Part shown: in pieces, positions 1 through 11,401 of the stretch
How positions within the stretch are numbered: position 1 is the stretch's first letter
Layout of the letters: every line of letters starts with the position of its first letter
Assembly (NCBI GenBank): GCA_024741835.1
Contig: JAENRP010000253.1
Location: forward strand, 8,808 to 39,298
Direction of reading: 5' to 3'
DNA length: 30,491 nt
Origin: Diplocarpon mali
Taxonomy: Eukaryota; Ascomycota; Leotiomycetes; Helotiales; Drepanopezizaceae
Made by a program: the position numbers and the translations under genes
Notes under the pieces: generated by a model
The model's database searches: none
The model's input: the letters and a program-made list of their open reading frames with translations, nothing else
Told to the model about the DNA's origin: nothing

Positions 1-19
1 TTTTTTTTTTATTTATATT

Positions 20-3000
20 TTTAAATTTATTTGCTAACCTATTTCGCATCTAGCCTATTATCTTTTAAGTGATTATAATTATCTATACCGCTTTCCTAAG
101 CCTTTAACTAAACTTATAGATTTTAAGGTAGTCTTAGCTTTATAGGATTAGCTTAATAAAAGTCGCGAATCTTATATAAAGATCTTATAAAATTTAAGGC
201 GCGATACTAACTTAAATTAGAGTTATAATTAGTCCATTTAACCTAGTACTCTAGTTTCCTTTAAAATAGGCGTATACCTAGTATCTTAGATACTTTATAC
301 TCTTCTTGCCTTGCGATCTTTTCTATAGTAGGCCGGGGTTATTCCTGACTTAGCAAAGGGTTCTGCGGATCCTTAAATAGTAGCTCTAGCGCAAAGATAT
401 TATATATTATAAAACCTATAGGCAGCTTGATCTAATATAAATTGCCTACCTTCTTAAGAACCTTAAAAGGGCCATCCTATTAATTGGCCAGTTTCTAGCT
501 AAGGCAGTAGTTCTTAAGATTTTTTATCAAAAGGTAGACTATATCTTTAGGTTTCTAATTAATCTCCCTTTAGTATTAATTCATAGACTTACGCATTTTC
601 TCTTAAGCGCGTTCTATATTACCTTTCGCTACTTCCTAGGCTAAGTGCATCCTTTCTACTACTAGCTTAGCCTCTGCTTAGTTCAATCTCTCTTATAGAC
701 TAGACAGTTTTAAAGAGATCCAGTCCTAACTTATCTAAGGTGCAACTCTATACCTAAGCTAATATAAAGTCATACTAATAGAAGCGTAAGGAAGGGTAGA
801 TTGCATACGATCTATTAATAGAATCAGCTTATTCTAATTATCTTAATAGTAATTAATAAAAGGCCTTAGCCTTAAATTAATATACTTATTTATAATCTCC
901 GTTTAGCCGTCAGTCTCCTTATAGTATGCTATAGAGAGTTTGATTTTAATACTAATAATATAGTAGAACTCTTTCTAAAATAAGGAGACGAATTAAAGGC
1001 CTTAGTCTGAGGTAATTGTCTCTAGAGTATGGCCGAATTAATAAATCCATTAAATAAATAGTTAGGTAGTTCCTTAAGCGTTAATATCTTTTTAATAAGG
1101 AATTGTAATAGCGCTTTTATTAAGTTGGTTTATAAAAACTAAGATTCGATTAAAGCTGTGCTTATTAGGAGGGAAATCCTTAAAATCTATATATAAGTGC
1201 TGCATAGGATAGTTAGAAATAGGAAGAGGCTATAGGAAACTTAGTTGCTTAGTTATCTTTAAATATAAGAATTAATAAGGTCTGCAGTTTGTAATAAATC
1301 TTTTATAATCTAAACCTATCCTAACCTAATAGTACTTAAGAGCAAATAGCTAATAGGTCTTTAAGCTATTAGGGTACGCACTTAAAGGTTGGTTATAAGC
1401 TTTTTAGATTAGACGAGTATATAAGGGAGTATTGTAGTATATATAAAGACGCTCTTTAAAGTAAAGCAATCTGTCTTTTAAAAAGTAGTTCTTAAGGAGG
1501 TTGGCGCGAATCTCTTAAAAGGATTTGCAGTTATCTTAATAAAGCTTCTTAATCAAATCAAAGGAATCCTTAAATCGATTCAAGGTTGAATTAAGAGTAT
1601 CGGTTGATATTAGGGCTAGGGTGCCTTCGGTAGATTCGGCGAGAAATTTATCAGCTAGTTCGGTATTAATTTAAATGTCCAACTAGGTAGGAGAAAGCAA
1701 AACTCAGGATCGGCTATCTAGCTTCGCTTATTTGTAAATTAGTATATCTTATTCTTAGTAGTTAAGAATATTAGCCTTCTAGTTGTCTTTGCTAAAAGTA
1801 TATACAATTCGAAAATTGAAGTTAAATAAAAATTTTATCTATTAGCACTATTTCGCGGTTAGAACCTTAATAGTTATAAAGTACTTAAGGGAGCGGTGAT
1901 TTAAGTAAATATCAACTTGCTCTTTAAGTGATATAAGCTCTAGTCTCCATTTATAATAGGATTTAACGATAGCAAAGAGTTCCTTATTATATATTTCCTA
2001 ATTAGGTTTATAACCTAAGAGTATATGCGAATAGAAGCCGATAGGGTACTATTGCTTATTAGAGTATTGCTAAGAAAGTACTCTAGCGATAACGCTATTA
2101 GAAGTATTAGTTTCCAACTTTATAAGTAAGTTAGGGTTAAAATAGTAAATCCGCTAAATCGATAGCAATTGCTTACAAAGCTCTTTAAAAGCGATTTAGT
2201 ACTCTTTTATCTAATTCCAAAGCACTATCGGTCGGGTTAAAATAGAGAAAGGTTTGGCAATTAGCCTAAAGTTGCAAATGAATTATTAATAGAACCTGCA
2301 AAATCCTAAGTAGGACTTCACTTTAATAATAGTTTTTAAGTACTTCTAATTACGTAGTAGTTCGACCTTTTTAAGGTCCGGTTTAATCTTAGTTATTATT
2401 AAAACATATTTAAGATATTAAGTTTAAGTAATATAAAACTCGCACTTCTTAATATCTGCTTAAAGGCCAGCCTTTAAAAGTCGTTTTAGCACCTTTTTAA
2501 TATAATCCTAGTGCTCTTTAACATTCTTAAAGTAAATTAAAATATCATTTAAGTACGCTATATAAAAATTATTTAAGTAATTTAAAAGAATGTTATTTAT
2601 ATACTGCTGGTAAGTACTAGGTCTATTATAGAGGCCGAATAAGAGAACCTTATATTTATAGGATCTATACCTTATTCGAAAGGTAGTATATTCCTCTAAT
2701 TTAGGGTCTATTTGTATTCGATTAAAAGCGGCCTGAATATCCAGTTTTATAAAAATTTTAGCTTTAGATACTTATCTTAAAAGCTCGTCTATCCTCGGAA
2801 TTGGGTAAGCGTCTTTTTAAGTTAGTACATTTAGCTTCTAATAGTCTATACAAAATCAGAGGCTACCGTCGGCCTTCTTTATAAATAGTACTAGCGAAGT
2901 AAAGGGGCTAATACTTATCTTAATAAAGCCTTTATTTAAATTCTCGAGTAAGTACTCCTTTATAACCTTAAGCTCCTTAGTAGATTAATAGTAAAGGGGC

Positions 3001-4020
3001 GAATAGGCATTAGGCAAGGGCCCTTTTAGCTATATCTTATAATTGTAGTACTAATAGGGAGGAAGGGTATCTATATCCCTTTTTAAAAAGGCTTATCTTA
3101 GCAATTAGTACTATTTTAGGAGTTGATCGTTAATTAGCTTTTTAATATTAGGATTCTTAGGCTTATATCTTTCCTTTAGAATCCTATCCACTTTATAAAT
3201 ACTAGTTTAAAAGAACTCAGTCTCCTTGCGCTTTATATTATAATAAAAGGCGTTAGCGCTAATTTCGCAAATAGGAATCGCAGCTTTAGGGCATTTGCGA
3301 ATAGGGTTAGAATATGGTCGATTTGTATTAGACTATTTTCCTAGATCCGGCTTAGTTATAAGCAGGGGCGCTAGCCTAATAATAGCAATAGGGATCTTGC
3401 GCCTAGCTAGGACTATTAAATTAATATTAGACTATCTTCTATTAATCTATTAAGCTTCGTCTATAGCTATTTCCCGTTCTTTACAATTAATATTAGCTTA
3501 ATAATTAGATCGGATCCAAAGTCCTTTAAAAGGAGGAAGATAAATAACGATTTCCTTTATAAATTAGGGAGATAGGGGGTAATATAAAGGCTATACAAAT
3601 CGGTTTTCCTTCAGATCAAGTTTAAGTCGGAATTAGCGTATTCATTTGACTCTAATAATAGCATTGCGCTAGCTAAGGTCGAGAATAACCTAAGGGCAAT
3701 TGTAAATATGCCTTTTATCAATTATTAAGTGAAAGCGCATATAGTATATAGCTTATGCGCAAATAGTATTCTAAAATCTATAGATAGGAATAGGGGCTAG
3801 AAAAGGAAGAATTTTAAAGCTAATTGCTTTTAAAAGATATATAAAAAGAGAACGATTTAAAAATAGGTAACTAAGGGCTTTAGTATCTGCTAAAGCTAAT
3901 AATAATACTTTAAGTCCATTTATACTAATAGTATAAGAGGTTAAGAATTGCTTCCCTCTTATTAAAGAGTTAAGATCTAGCTTTAATAAGTCGCACTTTT
4001 GTAAGCCTAAGTAGGAGTCT
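20..4020 (-). pseudogene. Pol of element D (PR-RT-RNaseH-IN-chromodomain), broken by RIP
   Basis: One frame spans about 1330 codons. The protease active site reads A-D-T-K-A (D at 3885-3887), from DTGA, and is followed by a YNCPQVILDL-like stretch. RT runs about 3010-2330, with GFIKISISPFTSLVLFIKK, CIDYQKLN and FGLYNRPSTYQ; the YxDD box at 2541-2555 reads YLNDI, so its first Asp is lost. RNase H (about 2250-1880) reads LETNTS where LETDAS is expected. Integrase has D (1185-1187), D (1005-1007) and E (897-899), the last two 35 residues apart. GPFKVLKKVG at 444-476 is a GPY/F-type module. A chromodomain at about 120-310 reads VSKILGIRLF and VKWTNY. Chromodomains steer insertion to methylated-histone chromatin. 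The enzyme is dead from stops and lost Asp residues. Confidence 0.92.
120..320 (-). other. Chromodomain at the end of D Pol
   Basis: The frame reads a hydrophobic VSKILGIRLF strand, a KLEY-VKW strand with WTNY after it, then a NFIRSLYKIRDFY helix and an NP-K tail. This is the usual chromodomain plus tail of fungal chromoviruses. The aromatic-cage residues Y and W are partly kept, though at least one Trp/Gln codon is now a stop. Confidence 0.8.
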
Positions 4021-5347
4021 TTTCCTAGGCCTCTTCGTTTTCTTAATCTTCTTCTATTTCGACCCTATTCTTAGTTGAGTCCAGAGTCGGATTAGCTTCC
4101 TCTGCATCTTCTAAAGCATTAATCTTACTTATAGAAGGACACTCGGTCTTATAATAACCAGTTTTGCTATAGGTCTAATAGGTAGCTTGCTTAAAGGGCA
4201 AAGTAAGAGGACTAGCCTTAGCTAGCATATCTTAGTGAAAAGGGGTAGTCGGCTTTAAGGCTAGCGTCTTAGAAACTTAAGTAGTACTTCTAGCGCTCGG
4301 ACCGCGAGCAGTCTTATTAAGGAGCGAACCGGATGTCTTTTAATATAATACTAGGGTCGCTTTGCTTTTAATCAAAGGGTTAAGGAGTTAATTGCTTCGA
4401 TATTCGGTATTAAGGGCATTTAATTAATTGACTATAATAGTATAGTCCTTCCCTTAGAAGGCCTTAGCTAAGGCGTAGGCAGCTTTAAGCTAAAGGGTAA
4501 TTTTGTTTTATATAAAGAAGAACTACTTAGATCTTAAGACCTCTTCCTAAATCGTAGCAGATTGGAATCGGGCTTGAAACTAAGGGAAAGTTTCTTTAAA
4601 ATAACCGGCTTCCCTTATATAGAAGTAGTAGAAAGTAGATTGGAATAGGTCTACCTTTTAGCTAGTTAAAAAGTAATTGCTTAGCAGTTCTACTATTTCC
4701 TAATAGTTTTAAAAGGGGTTAGTCTTTAAAAGGTACTAGGGTTCGAGGTACATTTGGGCTTATCTTATAATAGATCCTTAAATAAGGGCTCGGCGAGCTC
4801 GCTTATTCGGGTATAAGTCTATATTGACTTATAATCAATCTTAGACTAAAGCTAACTACTGCTTATATATTAAAGAGGTCCTATTATCAAAGGGGGTGAT
4901 CTTTTCAATTAGCTGAATTTTCGTCTATTTCATATCTATATCGACTTCTAAAGGAGGCTAGGTTTCGCTTTATTAAAAGTAAGTAGATTCTCGCTTAATA
5001 GTCTAATATATGCGCTAAGCCGTTTCTTAACTTTAATAAGCTAGGGTCTTTAAGCTAAAGATAGCCTAGGCAATCTTATTAATCTTGCTTTATAGTTATT
5101 AATTAAATTGATCTTAGCGTTGCAAGGATTCCTTTAAACCTAAGACTATTCCTTATAAGACGTTTAGGTTCGAAAAGTCTCGATTATCTTAGTTAGTTCA
5201 GCTATAGCATTATAGTCTCTTACCCTTAGCAGCAGAGGAAGGTCCGCCCCTAGGGGCTGGGGTAGGGGTACTCCTTATAAAAGCTGGTTCCTTAAATGAA
5301 CCGGGTACATTCTGTATTTGCTGACTTCCGGCTAGTAGGGAATTCAT
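4000..5347 (-). pseudogene. Gag of element D, broken by RIP
   Basis: Gag is the capsid/nucleocapsid protein that packages element RNA in cytoplasmic particles. An ATG at 5345-5347 opens a frame of about 450 codons, beginning MNSLLAGSQQIQNVPG. A helical central region (about 4530-4740) resembles the retrotransposon gag domain, with a readable REAGYFKETFPQFQARFQ stretch. A zinc knuckle of pattern C-x2-C-x4-H-x4-C sits at 4139-4180, but both leading Cys and the His now read Tyr (TGT/TGC to TAT, CAT to TAT) and only the last Cys survives. Many TAA/TAG codons stand where Gln or Trp codons would be. The 3' end overlaps pol and is approximate; pol continues in the -1 frame. Confidence 0.85.
4139..4180 (-). 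other. Degraded CCHC zinc knuckle in D Gag
   Basis: Codons read Y-x2-Y-SKTG-Y-x4-C, exactly the spacing of a CCHC knuckle. The three Tyr codons are single transitions from Cys, Cys and His, which fits RIP. In an active element this would bind genomic RNA. Confidence 0.75.
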
Positions 5348-5639
5348 TTTACTAAATTTGGTTTCGGTAGTAATTCGGTTAAAAAAGGGGTTCTATTGAA
5401 AAAGGGTTCTAATAGCGTAGTGCTCTTTTAACTTCTGCCTATAGTACTTCTATAAAAGGAGTGGTTGAGAAAATCCGGCTAATAAAAGCGTTCCTCAATT
5501 ATACTAGTTAATAAGCTACACTTAAGCTCCTAGTTTGTCCAAGAGATCTTTAGGATCCTAACTCTATCGAAAGTCGAAATAACCGCAAATCGATTTTTAA
5601 AAGGGGTAGAATATTATTAAAAGCCGTCCTTGGTAAAGA
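5348..5639 (-). other. Untranslated leader of element D
   Basis: Lies between the LTR and the Gag start codon at 5347. I see no coding frame and no confident tRNA primer-binding site. Confidence 0.4.
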
Positions 5640-5972
5640 AGAACTTCTTTATTTAATATAATAATATAGAACTGCTAAAATGCAAGATCAAGTATAGAAG
5701 TAAGAAGTGGTGCAAAAGGCGTATTCTATAGGTCTAATACAAAGGAAACAAAGAAGTTAAAGAGCCCTTCCTATAGGAGAGCCCTTCTCCCTTATATACA
5801 TCAGTAGCTTAAGGCTCTTTGCCTATTCACGTAATATTATATAAGAATATCCTTTTATACCTTTGGGGTCGATTCGAAATAACCCTATATCGAATCGAGA
5901 TTGCAAAACCTTAAAATGCCGTAAACGCTGTACTCCTAGGTAATTGCATCAGTTGGGGGTGCAGCCGTTACA
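5640..5972 (-). repeat. 5' LTR of element D (inner edge approximate)
   Basis: On the minus strand the edge at 5972 starts TGTAACGGCTGCACC, the canonical TG start of an LTR, and coincides with the junction to C1. TATA-like stretches (TATAAAAGG and TATATAAGGG) lie within it and could be its promoter. The inner end cannot be fixed because the second LTR is outside the window and no primer-binding site is recognisable; the value given is a guess between the TATA region and the leader. Confidence 0.65.
5871..5896. repeat. Inverted repeat in the D LTR
   Basis: GATTCGA at 5871-5877 and TCGAATC at 5890-5896 are perfect 7-bp arms around a 12-bp AT-rich spacer. It could be a protein-binding site or an RNA hairpin in the U3/R region; nothing else supports a role. 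Confidence 0.5.
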
Positions 5973-6423
5973 GTCGCTTCTTTATAGACTTAAGTCTTAG
6001 GGATAATGCGATAAAGTAAATGCTATCTAAGAGCCTAATGCACTAATTGATAAAGGCATTATTATAAGAAAGTTTGGAAAAGAGATAAACTAAAACGCTA
6101 GTATAGTATTAGACCCTAATTTAGGAACTAATTCCTTATTTTTACCCTTAAGCTTAAAAACGCTAAGACTGACTTGCGAGCCTGGTCTATAAGTGAGGTT
6201 GGACTCAGCTGGCTTAAGCCTATAAGATGGTTTAGATAAACCTTAGTTACCAAATCTAGGGGTATTAATAGAAGATCCTTTAAAAGAGGTCCCTAAAGCT
6301 GAGAAATCGCTAAGAAGTAAGAATCGGCGCAAGAGAAGAAGGCTCTAAAGTGACGATAATACCAATAATTAAGTCAAGCGATCTAAGGAATTTAGCCTAT
6401 TACTTTTAGAGAGGACTATTTAA
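5973..6423 (+). pseudogene. Gene C, copy C1: C-terminal fragment
   Basis: These 451 bp match 25950-26400 of C2 base for base apart from transitions and small gaps; the rest of C1 would lie left of element D, outside the window. The frame ends in a basic tail reading KSLRSKNRRKRRRL, and the TAA at 6421-6423 falls at the same place as the TAA ending C2, so it is probably the true stop. One copy of the 23-bp palindrome lies at 6172-6194, read as TCEPGL-V. The fragment begins where the D LTR cuts the gene. Function unknown (see C2). Confidence 0.8.
6172..6194. repeat. 23-bp palindrome, C1
   Basis: ACTTGCGAGCC, G centre region, then ...CTATAAGT. Same site as 26149 in C2. In frame, TCEPGL-V. Confidence 0.8.
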
Positions 6424-6964
6424 AGAACTTATAAATCAGAGTTGAATTTTTTTAGGATTATCTACTTCCTATATACTAGTACCTCTTTATTCTCCGTTTA
6501 TTATTCTATTTTATATATATTCTTTACTTTACTTTATTCTTTATATAATCTATCCTTTGATTATTTCCTTTGTATGCAACTTTCTAATGCTTACCTTTGA
6601 AATGTTATCCTTACTTTTGATAATTGTCATTTACCAATTATAGGTCCTTATATATGTTATACCCTACTTTTATTCCCACTTCCAGCCTCTTTATGCCTAC
6701 TTTTTCTTTATGCATTAGTACGATTCCAAACTCTATAAATAAGCCTTTTTCTATACTATGATTTTACTTTTTTTTACTTCTTCTATAACCCTACTAGACT
6801 TAGTACTAATAATACTACTAGTATTGTCTTTTTATTATTAATATTTTCTAATTTAAGCTTTTAGTTTTGATAAATTCTTTTTAAAGATTTATTCTTTAGT
6901 AAGGAATCCTATCACTTTTGTTAAATAATTTATTATAGTCCCCTTTAGTATAGGTAAAAAGGTC
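6424..6964 (+). promoter_or_regulatory. C1-B1 spacer with conserved TATA box
   Basis: 541 bp without a convincing coding frame, conserved with 26401-26937. TATAAATA at 6734-6741 sits about 225 bp before the B start in both copies and is followed by a T/C-rich stretch, as in many fungal promoters. It should hold the C 3' end and the B promoter. Confidence 0.5.
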
Positions 6965-7536
6965 ATACCTAAGAAGAATATATCACTTATTGCCTTAGGT
7001 AGCAAGTCTTTAGCAATATCTAGTAATAAACTAATGTTAGAAGGAGGATTTTCTTAGGATAGAAAAGCTTTAAGATTATTAGAAGATATAGTAACTACCT
7101 ATAGAATATTAAGTAAAATAGAATAATAGGTATTCTTGAACTTATCCATTAATATGCTTAATTATAGAATTTCCGCTATAAAAGAAGGATTTCTAGGGTT
7201 TAATGACTTCTTTGATAATAAACTTAAGATTAAAGGTATCGACTATAAGAAATTTTTATAAGAGTACTAAGGGTATGCCAACTTAGTAGATTTGTTTCGA
7301 AAGAACTGAGATAAGAAAGATAAATGTATAAAGAGGCTAAGATAATTCACTAAAGGTACCTAAGGCATACTTTTCCGAAGTCACTTTATAAATGATATTA
7401 CTGCTAATAATGCCCTGCAGGAGCTTAGTAAAATCTTTAAAACCTACTAACCTATAGTAAAGGCCATATAGGTATTGAACTATTTTATAATATAAGAGGG
7501 TATAAAGAAACTCTAAGGAAATAGCGTAAGAAGTAG
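6965..7536 (+). pseudogene. Gene B, copy B1: N-terminal fragment cut by element A1
   Basis: Homologous to the first ~190 codons of B2. The start codon now reads ATA at 6965-6967 (ATG changed by a G-to-A transition, the same change as in B2). The frame reads P-KKNIS at the start and keeps the FNDF and LKIKGI-type block seen in B2 and C2, with several RIP stops. It stops at 7536, where the A1 LTR begins; in B2 the matching reading goes on past 27505. The remaining ~950 codons are not found after the A pair. Function unknown. Confidence 0.78.
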
Positions 7537-7712
7537 TATGGAGACCTGAGATGGATAGGTCTTGTGATATATATTACATGATTAGCGCAGGACAGTAGGA
7601 GGATAAAAGGGCCATCTTCTGTATATAGAGACAGCGCGTGTTGCTATAGTACTGAATATACCCTATACTTAGGACTTATTCCTAATATCTTATCTAAGAG
7701 AGCCTGCTTATA
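7537..7712 (+). repeat. Probable 5' LTR of A1 (about 176 bp)
   Basis: Starts at the exact junction with B1 and recurs at 15208-15383. The likely ends are TG (now TA) and CTTACA (now CTTATA). It contains the TATA-like TATATAGAGACAGCGCG. The inner end is inferred only from the expected ...ACA terminus; no primer-binding site is evident. Confidence 0.55.
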
Positions 7713-8067
7713 ATACTTCCTCCTCTTGTTTTTAGGTCTTCCCTTAGGCCTATTCTTATATTATCTCCCTTTAGTTTTATATTAATAACCTACGCAAGGA
7801 CCGATTTCTTAAGATTTCTATCCTTATACGATCTTATTAATCTCTTAATTTGTAGATAAGAGACCGGCCTTTGAAATATATCTTTAAAACACTTATAGTA
7901 TTTTGATTAACTTTAAAACCCTTATCCTTAATCGCTTAGTTACTTAGAACTATCGATTTTCGTTTAGCAACTATTAATAACTTTAGATTTTCCCTTTTTA
8001 GCTCTGCTTTAAAAACCCCTATTTTCTTCTTTAACTTTGAGATTTTCGGAATTTTCGGCCTCTTAGT
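7713..8067 (+). other. A1 leader
   Basis: Pyrimidine-rich stretch between the LTR and the Gag ATG, conserved in A2 at 15384-15738. I see no gene in it. Confidence 0.4.
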
Positions 8068-8453
8068 ATGAAAAGTTTAGCAAACCTTATAATAGTAATC
8101 TTAAATAGTAGTAGTTTCAAGTACTTAAGTAATATTAAGCGCAAACTCCAATTAGAAGTGCCTCTTTATAATCTTTAGAAATCCAAATCTAATAATTCAG
8201 CCGCCTCGACTTAATAGAATTCTAAAAATTGCCTTAGAATCGTCTCTAAAGACCCCTTTATTCTAAGGACCAATAGGAATTGGCCTAAAAGCTAAGAAGA
8301 ATCTTAGATATAAACCTTATCTTAGAAATTGGTCTTAAATTAAGTAAACCTTATCTTATTGCAATTAGTTATAACGCTCCTATTAGCTATTTAATACCTA
8401 CTTAGAATCTCTTAGCAAACTTAGATTAAACTTTTAATAGAATCCGGAATTCT

Positions 8454-8476
8454 ACTCTTAGGCCTAGCCTATAAGT
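8454..8476. repeat. 23-bp palindrome, A1 Gag N-terminal part
   Basis: ACTCTTAGGCC / T / AGCCTATAAGT. Within the Gag frame but in another codon phase (LLLGLAYK). Confidence 0.75.
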
Positions 8477-9462
8477 AAGAGGATAAAAAGACGTCTTTAA
8501 ATAAATTAGGACTACTACTTACTTTTTTAATATTAATATTAGAAAACGTTAAAAATAATAATAATTTTAAACTTTTTACTAACCCTTTATTTAAATCTTT
8601 TTAAACTCGTCCTAATCACTTTAAGATTAATTCGGATTTTGAATATTCTTTAAGCCCTTTTAAATTTCGAAGTACTCCTTTTAACAATCAATCTTATAAT
8701 ATCGAAGCTTTTCCTTTACCCTTTATAGATTCTATCAACTTAGACAGTTAGTATAAAACGATAATAGCTGCATTTAAGGCTATTATTAGTCACTTTCCCC
8801 TTCCTAGTTCCCTTAGCGCTCCTTACTTTATAAGCGCTAATATTACTAATTTCCTTAAGCAATATAAGGAAACTTATTACGATTTTGATATTATATAAGA
8901 GGATATGATTTCTCGACTTCCTTGCTATTATGATTATATAAATAAGGATATTATTAAATCCCTCCTTAAATAGAAAACTTATAGTTTATAGGAATTCCTT
9001 ATTAAGGCCCTCAAATCTGAATTCTGCGAATTTAATAGATAGCAAATTCGCAATACCTTAGCTTTCTTAAAGGAATTTGTTCTAATCACTTATACTACTA
9101 AGGAATTCAAGAACTACTATCGGACTTTTACTTATATATTAAATACTTTAATTAGCTAGAAAATACTTAGCGAAGTTAAAAGAAGCTGTCTTTTCTTACT
9201 TAGATTACCTACTAGCCTTTGAAATAAGATTATTAAGCATTTTAGGATTAATAAGTAAGACCTTATAACCTTTGCCTTATTTAAGGAATTCTTAGCCTTT
9301 GCTTTAAAGTCAGATCTTAATAAGAGAACTATTAATGCTATAGAGTAGGAAAAAGCCCCTATTCCCTCTTATATTAAAGACCTTAAGAATCTAGTCTAAG
9401 AATACTCAAAAGCTTTAGAAGTTATAGAAGAGGCAAAGAAGAACCTAGTAGTTATACCTTTT

Positions 9463-9485
9463 ACTTGCGGGCCTGACCTAGGAGT
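9463..9485. repeat. 23-bp palindrome, A1 Gag
   Basis: ACTTGCGGGCC / T / GACCTAGGAGT. Read TCGPDLGV between the gag core and the Cys cluster. Confidence 0.85.
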
Positions 9486-9798
9486 AAGATCTAACCTTAG
9501 AATTAAGGAACTTAAAACCTAATTTATAAAACTTTGAATCTAAAGCTTAGAAATTAGGATTAATGATCTTTTATAAGAAAAATAGTATATTCTCTAGTTT
9601 AGTAATAGATAAAACTCGGCTACTATAAGCTAACTTAGTAGTTCCTATTACCAGACTCCTGCTTCTTATCATTTGGAATAACTAGCTAATATAAGAACGC
9701 AATAGCTAGCTAAAGAAGGAGGAATTGATCCTACCTAGCACTCTACTAATATTAATACTATAGGGTACTAAGGAAACGGCAATAGAAGATAACTAACT

Positions 9799-9858
9799 TG
9801 CAACTTTTGCAATAACAAAGAACCTAATTGCGCTTTATATAAGTATTATAACAATTGC
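9799..9858 (+). other. Cys cluster in A1 Gag, nucleocapsid-like
   Basis: Reads C-NF-C-NNKEPN-C-ALYKYYNN-C. The spacing C-x2-C-x6-C-x8-C is not the usual CCHC knuckle but sits where the nucleocapsid knuckle is expected. All four Cys are kept here; in A2 the second is Tyr. Confidence 0.55.
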
Positions 9859-11378
9859 CCTCTTTTCCTTTGTTTTATTAACACTAGGGTCATATATATT
9901 AATAAGTATAAGATGCTTTATATTAAAGATCCTAGGCCAGACGCTATCCTTATTAAAAAACATTAGAATTGTTTATAGCTATAGACTATTTGAATAATAA
10001 TATATAGTATAAAGTGGGACGAGGATTTAGCCAAATAGAAGTATATTATTAAAATCAACTCTAAGGTCCTAACTTATATATATATAAGTCTAGCTAGCAA
10101 TCTACCTAAGGGAGTGCTTATTAACTAAACTTTGAACTAGACTACTACTAAAGTCAAAGGTATCTCTATTTTAAGGTAGGTTAATAATAATATATCTACT
10201 AATATTAATACTGCTTCTATATCTAGAAACCCTTAGAATGCTTAGTATTCTTTTAGATCTACCACTCCTTTAATATTAATAAAACTAGCCAAAGTTTAGA
10301 AATCAATATATATAACTTAGAAATCTTAATATAGGGTCTAAATGCTAAAAGATATCTAATAGTCTAAAACTATAGTAGATAAGGATAAAGCTAATATAGC
10401 AGATAAATTGATTAAAGATATAATAGATAAAGATGGCTTTAAGCTTAAAGATTAAGAAGTTGAAGTTATTACGCGGACCCTTAACCTTAAGCAAAAGAGA
10501 TAGATATTAAAATAGGAAAAATTCGTTAATAAATACGCTAGTTTAACTATAATAGAGAAAGCTATAGAGAATATTATAGCTTAGCAAATTAACCTTATAT
10601 TTAAAAACTTATTTAGTTTAATTAAACGCTTTAATAAAGTGCTAGGAAAGTATATCTTAATTACCTTTAAAGATTTGAATAATAATAAGGAAATGGAAAT
10701 TGTAATATAAAAGAACTCTAAAAAGCACTTAGCCTTAATCAAATGTCTTTAGATTGCAAAAGATAAAGGAACCCAAAGGTACTACGATATTATAGTAATA
10801 GCTTTAATATCTTAAAATATTAATCGAAATTGTTAAGCAGTTGCGATAAAAAGCCCTATTATTATTTATTTTATAAAAGAATCAATTAAAGCAAAGTCTC
10901 TAATTGATTATAATTTAGAAGTTAATATAATAATTAGAAAAGTGGCGGAAATGGCTTAATTAATAATTGTTAGCGATCGACTCCTTATTTATTCGACTGT
11001 CTTTAGATCGAAATACAATTTTAATAGATAGGTGAAAAACGTAAAGGTTAGAGTTAAAGGAATCGTTAATTATACTGACTTTTTAATAATAGAGAATTCT
11101 TTAAATGATATTCTTTTAAAAATGCCCTTTATTTTAGAATTTCAGCTAATATTTAATTATCTTAAAGATAGTCTTTTAAAAGCTAATCTTTAAAATATAG
11201 ATCGATCTTTAAAAGGATAAATAGTTATCGCAAGAGATATAGCCGAATTTTAAAATAAGGTTTTAAGAAACGATTAGCTAGTATAAGGGCTAGGCTTAAT
11301 GCTAATAAAGGAAGGCACCTAGCGAGGAGTTATAGTAAAAGAAAGGTAAGTTTACCGATTTTGAATAATAGCAATTTG

Positions 11379-11401
11379 ACTTATAGTCTTAGATTAGGAG
11401 T
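11379..11401. repeat. 23-bp palindrome, A1 Pol N-terminal part
   Basis: ACTTATAGTCT / T / AGATTAGGAGT. Read TYSLRLGV in the Pol frame, just after the Gag-Pol overlap. Confidence 0.7.

Larger units (their letters stand above)
1..5972 (-). mobile_element. Element D: Ty3/Gypsy chromovirus, RIP-degraded, 3' end beyond the window
   Basis: Read on the minus strand, the order is LTR, leader, Gag with a zinc knuckle, protease, reverse transcriptase, RNase H, integrase with DD35E spacing, GPY/F-type module and chromodomain. This is the layout of chromoviruses. Gag is in one frame and all pol domains lie in a single second frame with no indel over about 4 kb, so damage is almost purely base substitution. 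The right edge is sharp: at 5973 the sequence switches to one that also occurs at 25950, so D is inserted inside gene copy C1. The left (3') LTR is not in the window. No target duplication can be tested because the other end is missing. Confidence 0.93.
5973..7530 (+). repeat. Duplicated segment (C tail, spacer, B head), copy 1
   Basis: Aligns collinearly with 25950-27505 through the C tail, the whole spacer and the first part of B, with only a few bases of length change. It stops on the left at the D LTR and on the right at the A1 insertion, so both breaks are explained by later insertions. Confidence 0.92.
8068..11349 (+). pseudogene. A1 Gag-protease frame, broken by RIP
   Basis: ATG at 8068-8070 opens a frame of about 1093 codons, MKSLANLIIVILNSSSFKYL. 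A fungal gag core lies around 8820-9230 (NFLKQYKETYYDF, SRLPCYYDYI, LFLLRLP). The Cys cluster C-x2-C-x6-C-x8-C is at 9799-9858. A long helical stretch follows. The aspartic protease is at about 10880-11180: LIDYNLEVNII (catalytic D at 10906-10908; DCGAEVN expected) and a NDILLKMPFI end. The TAA at 11347-11349 is shared with A2 and may be the true stop. Two 23-bp palindromes lie inside (8454, 9463). Numerous TAA/TAG codons replace Gln, Arg or Trp codons. Confidence 0.85.

Noticed and set aside
3320..3350. Minus-strand peptide TKPDLGK in D Pol resembling the palindrome-coded peptide
   Set aside because: The DNA is not palindromic and one codon is missing, so resemblance is only at peptide level.
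4295..4309. GCTCG / CGAGC inverted repeat in D Gag, resembling the palindrome family
   Set aside because: Only 15 bp, wrong length and spacing; a chance match is possible.
10072..10089. Perfect 18-bp AT palindrome, also at 17743-17760
   Set aside because: AT-only, shorter than the 23-bp family and part of ordinary Gag coding; not counted as a family member.
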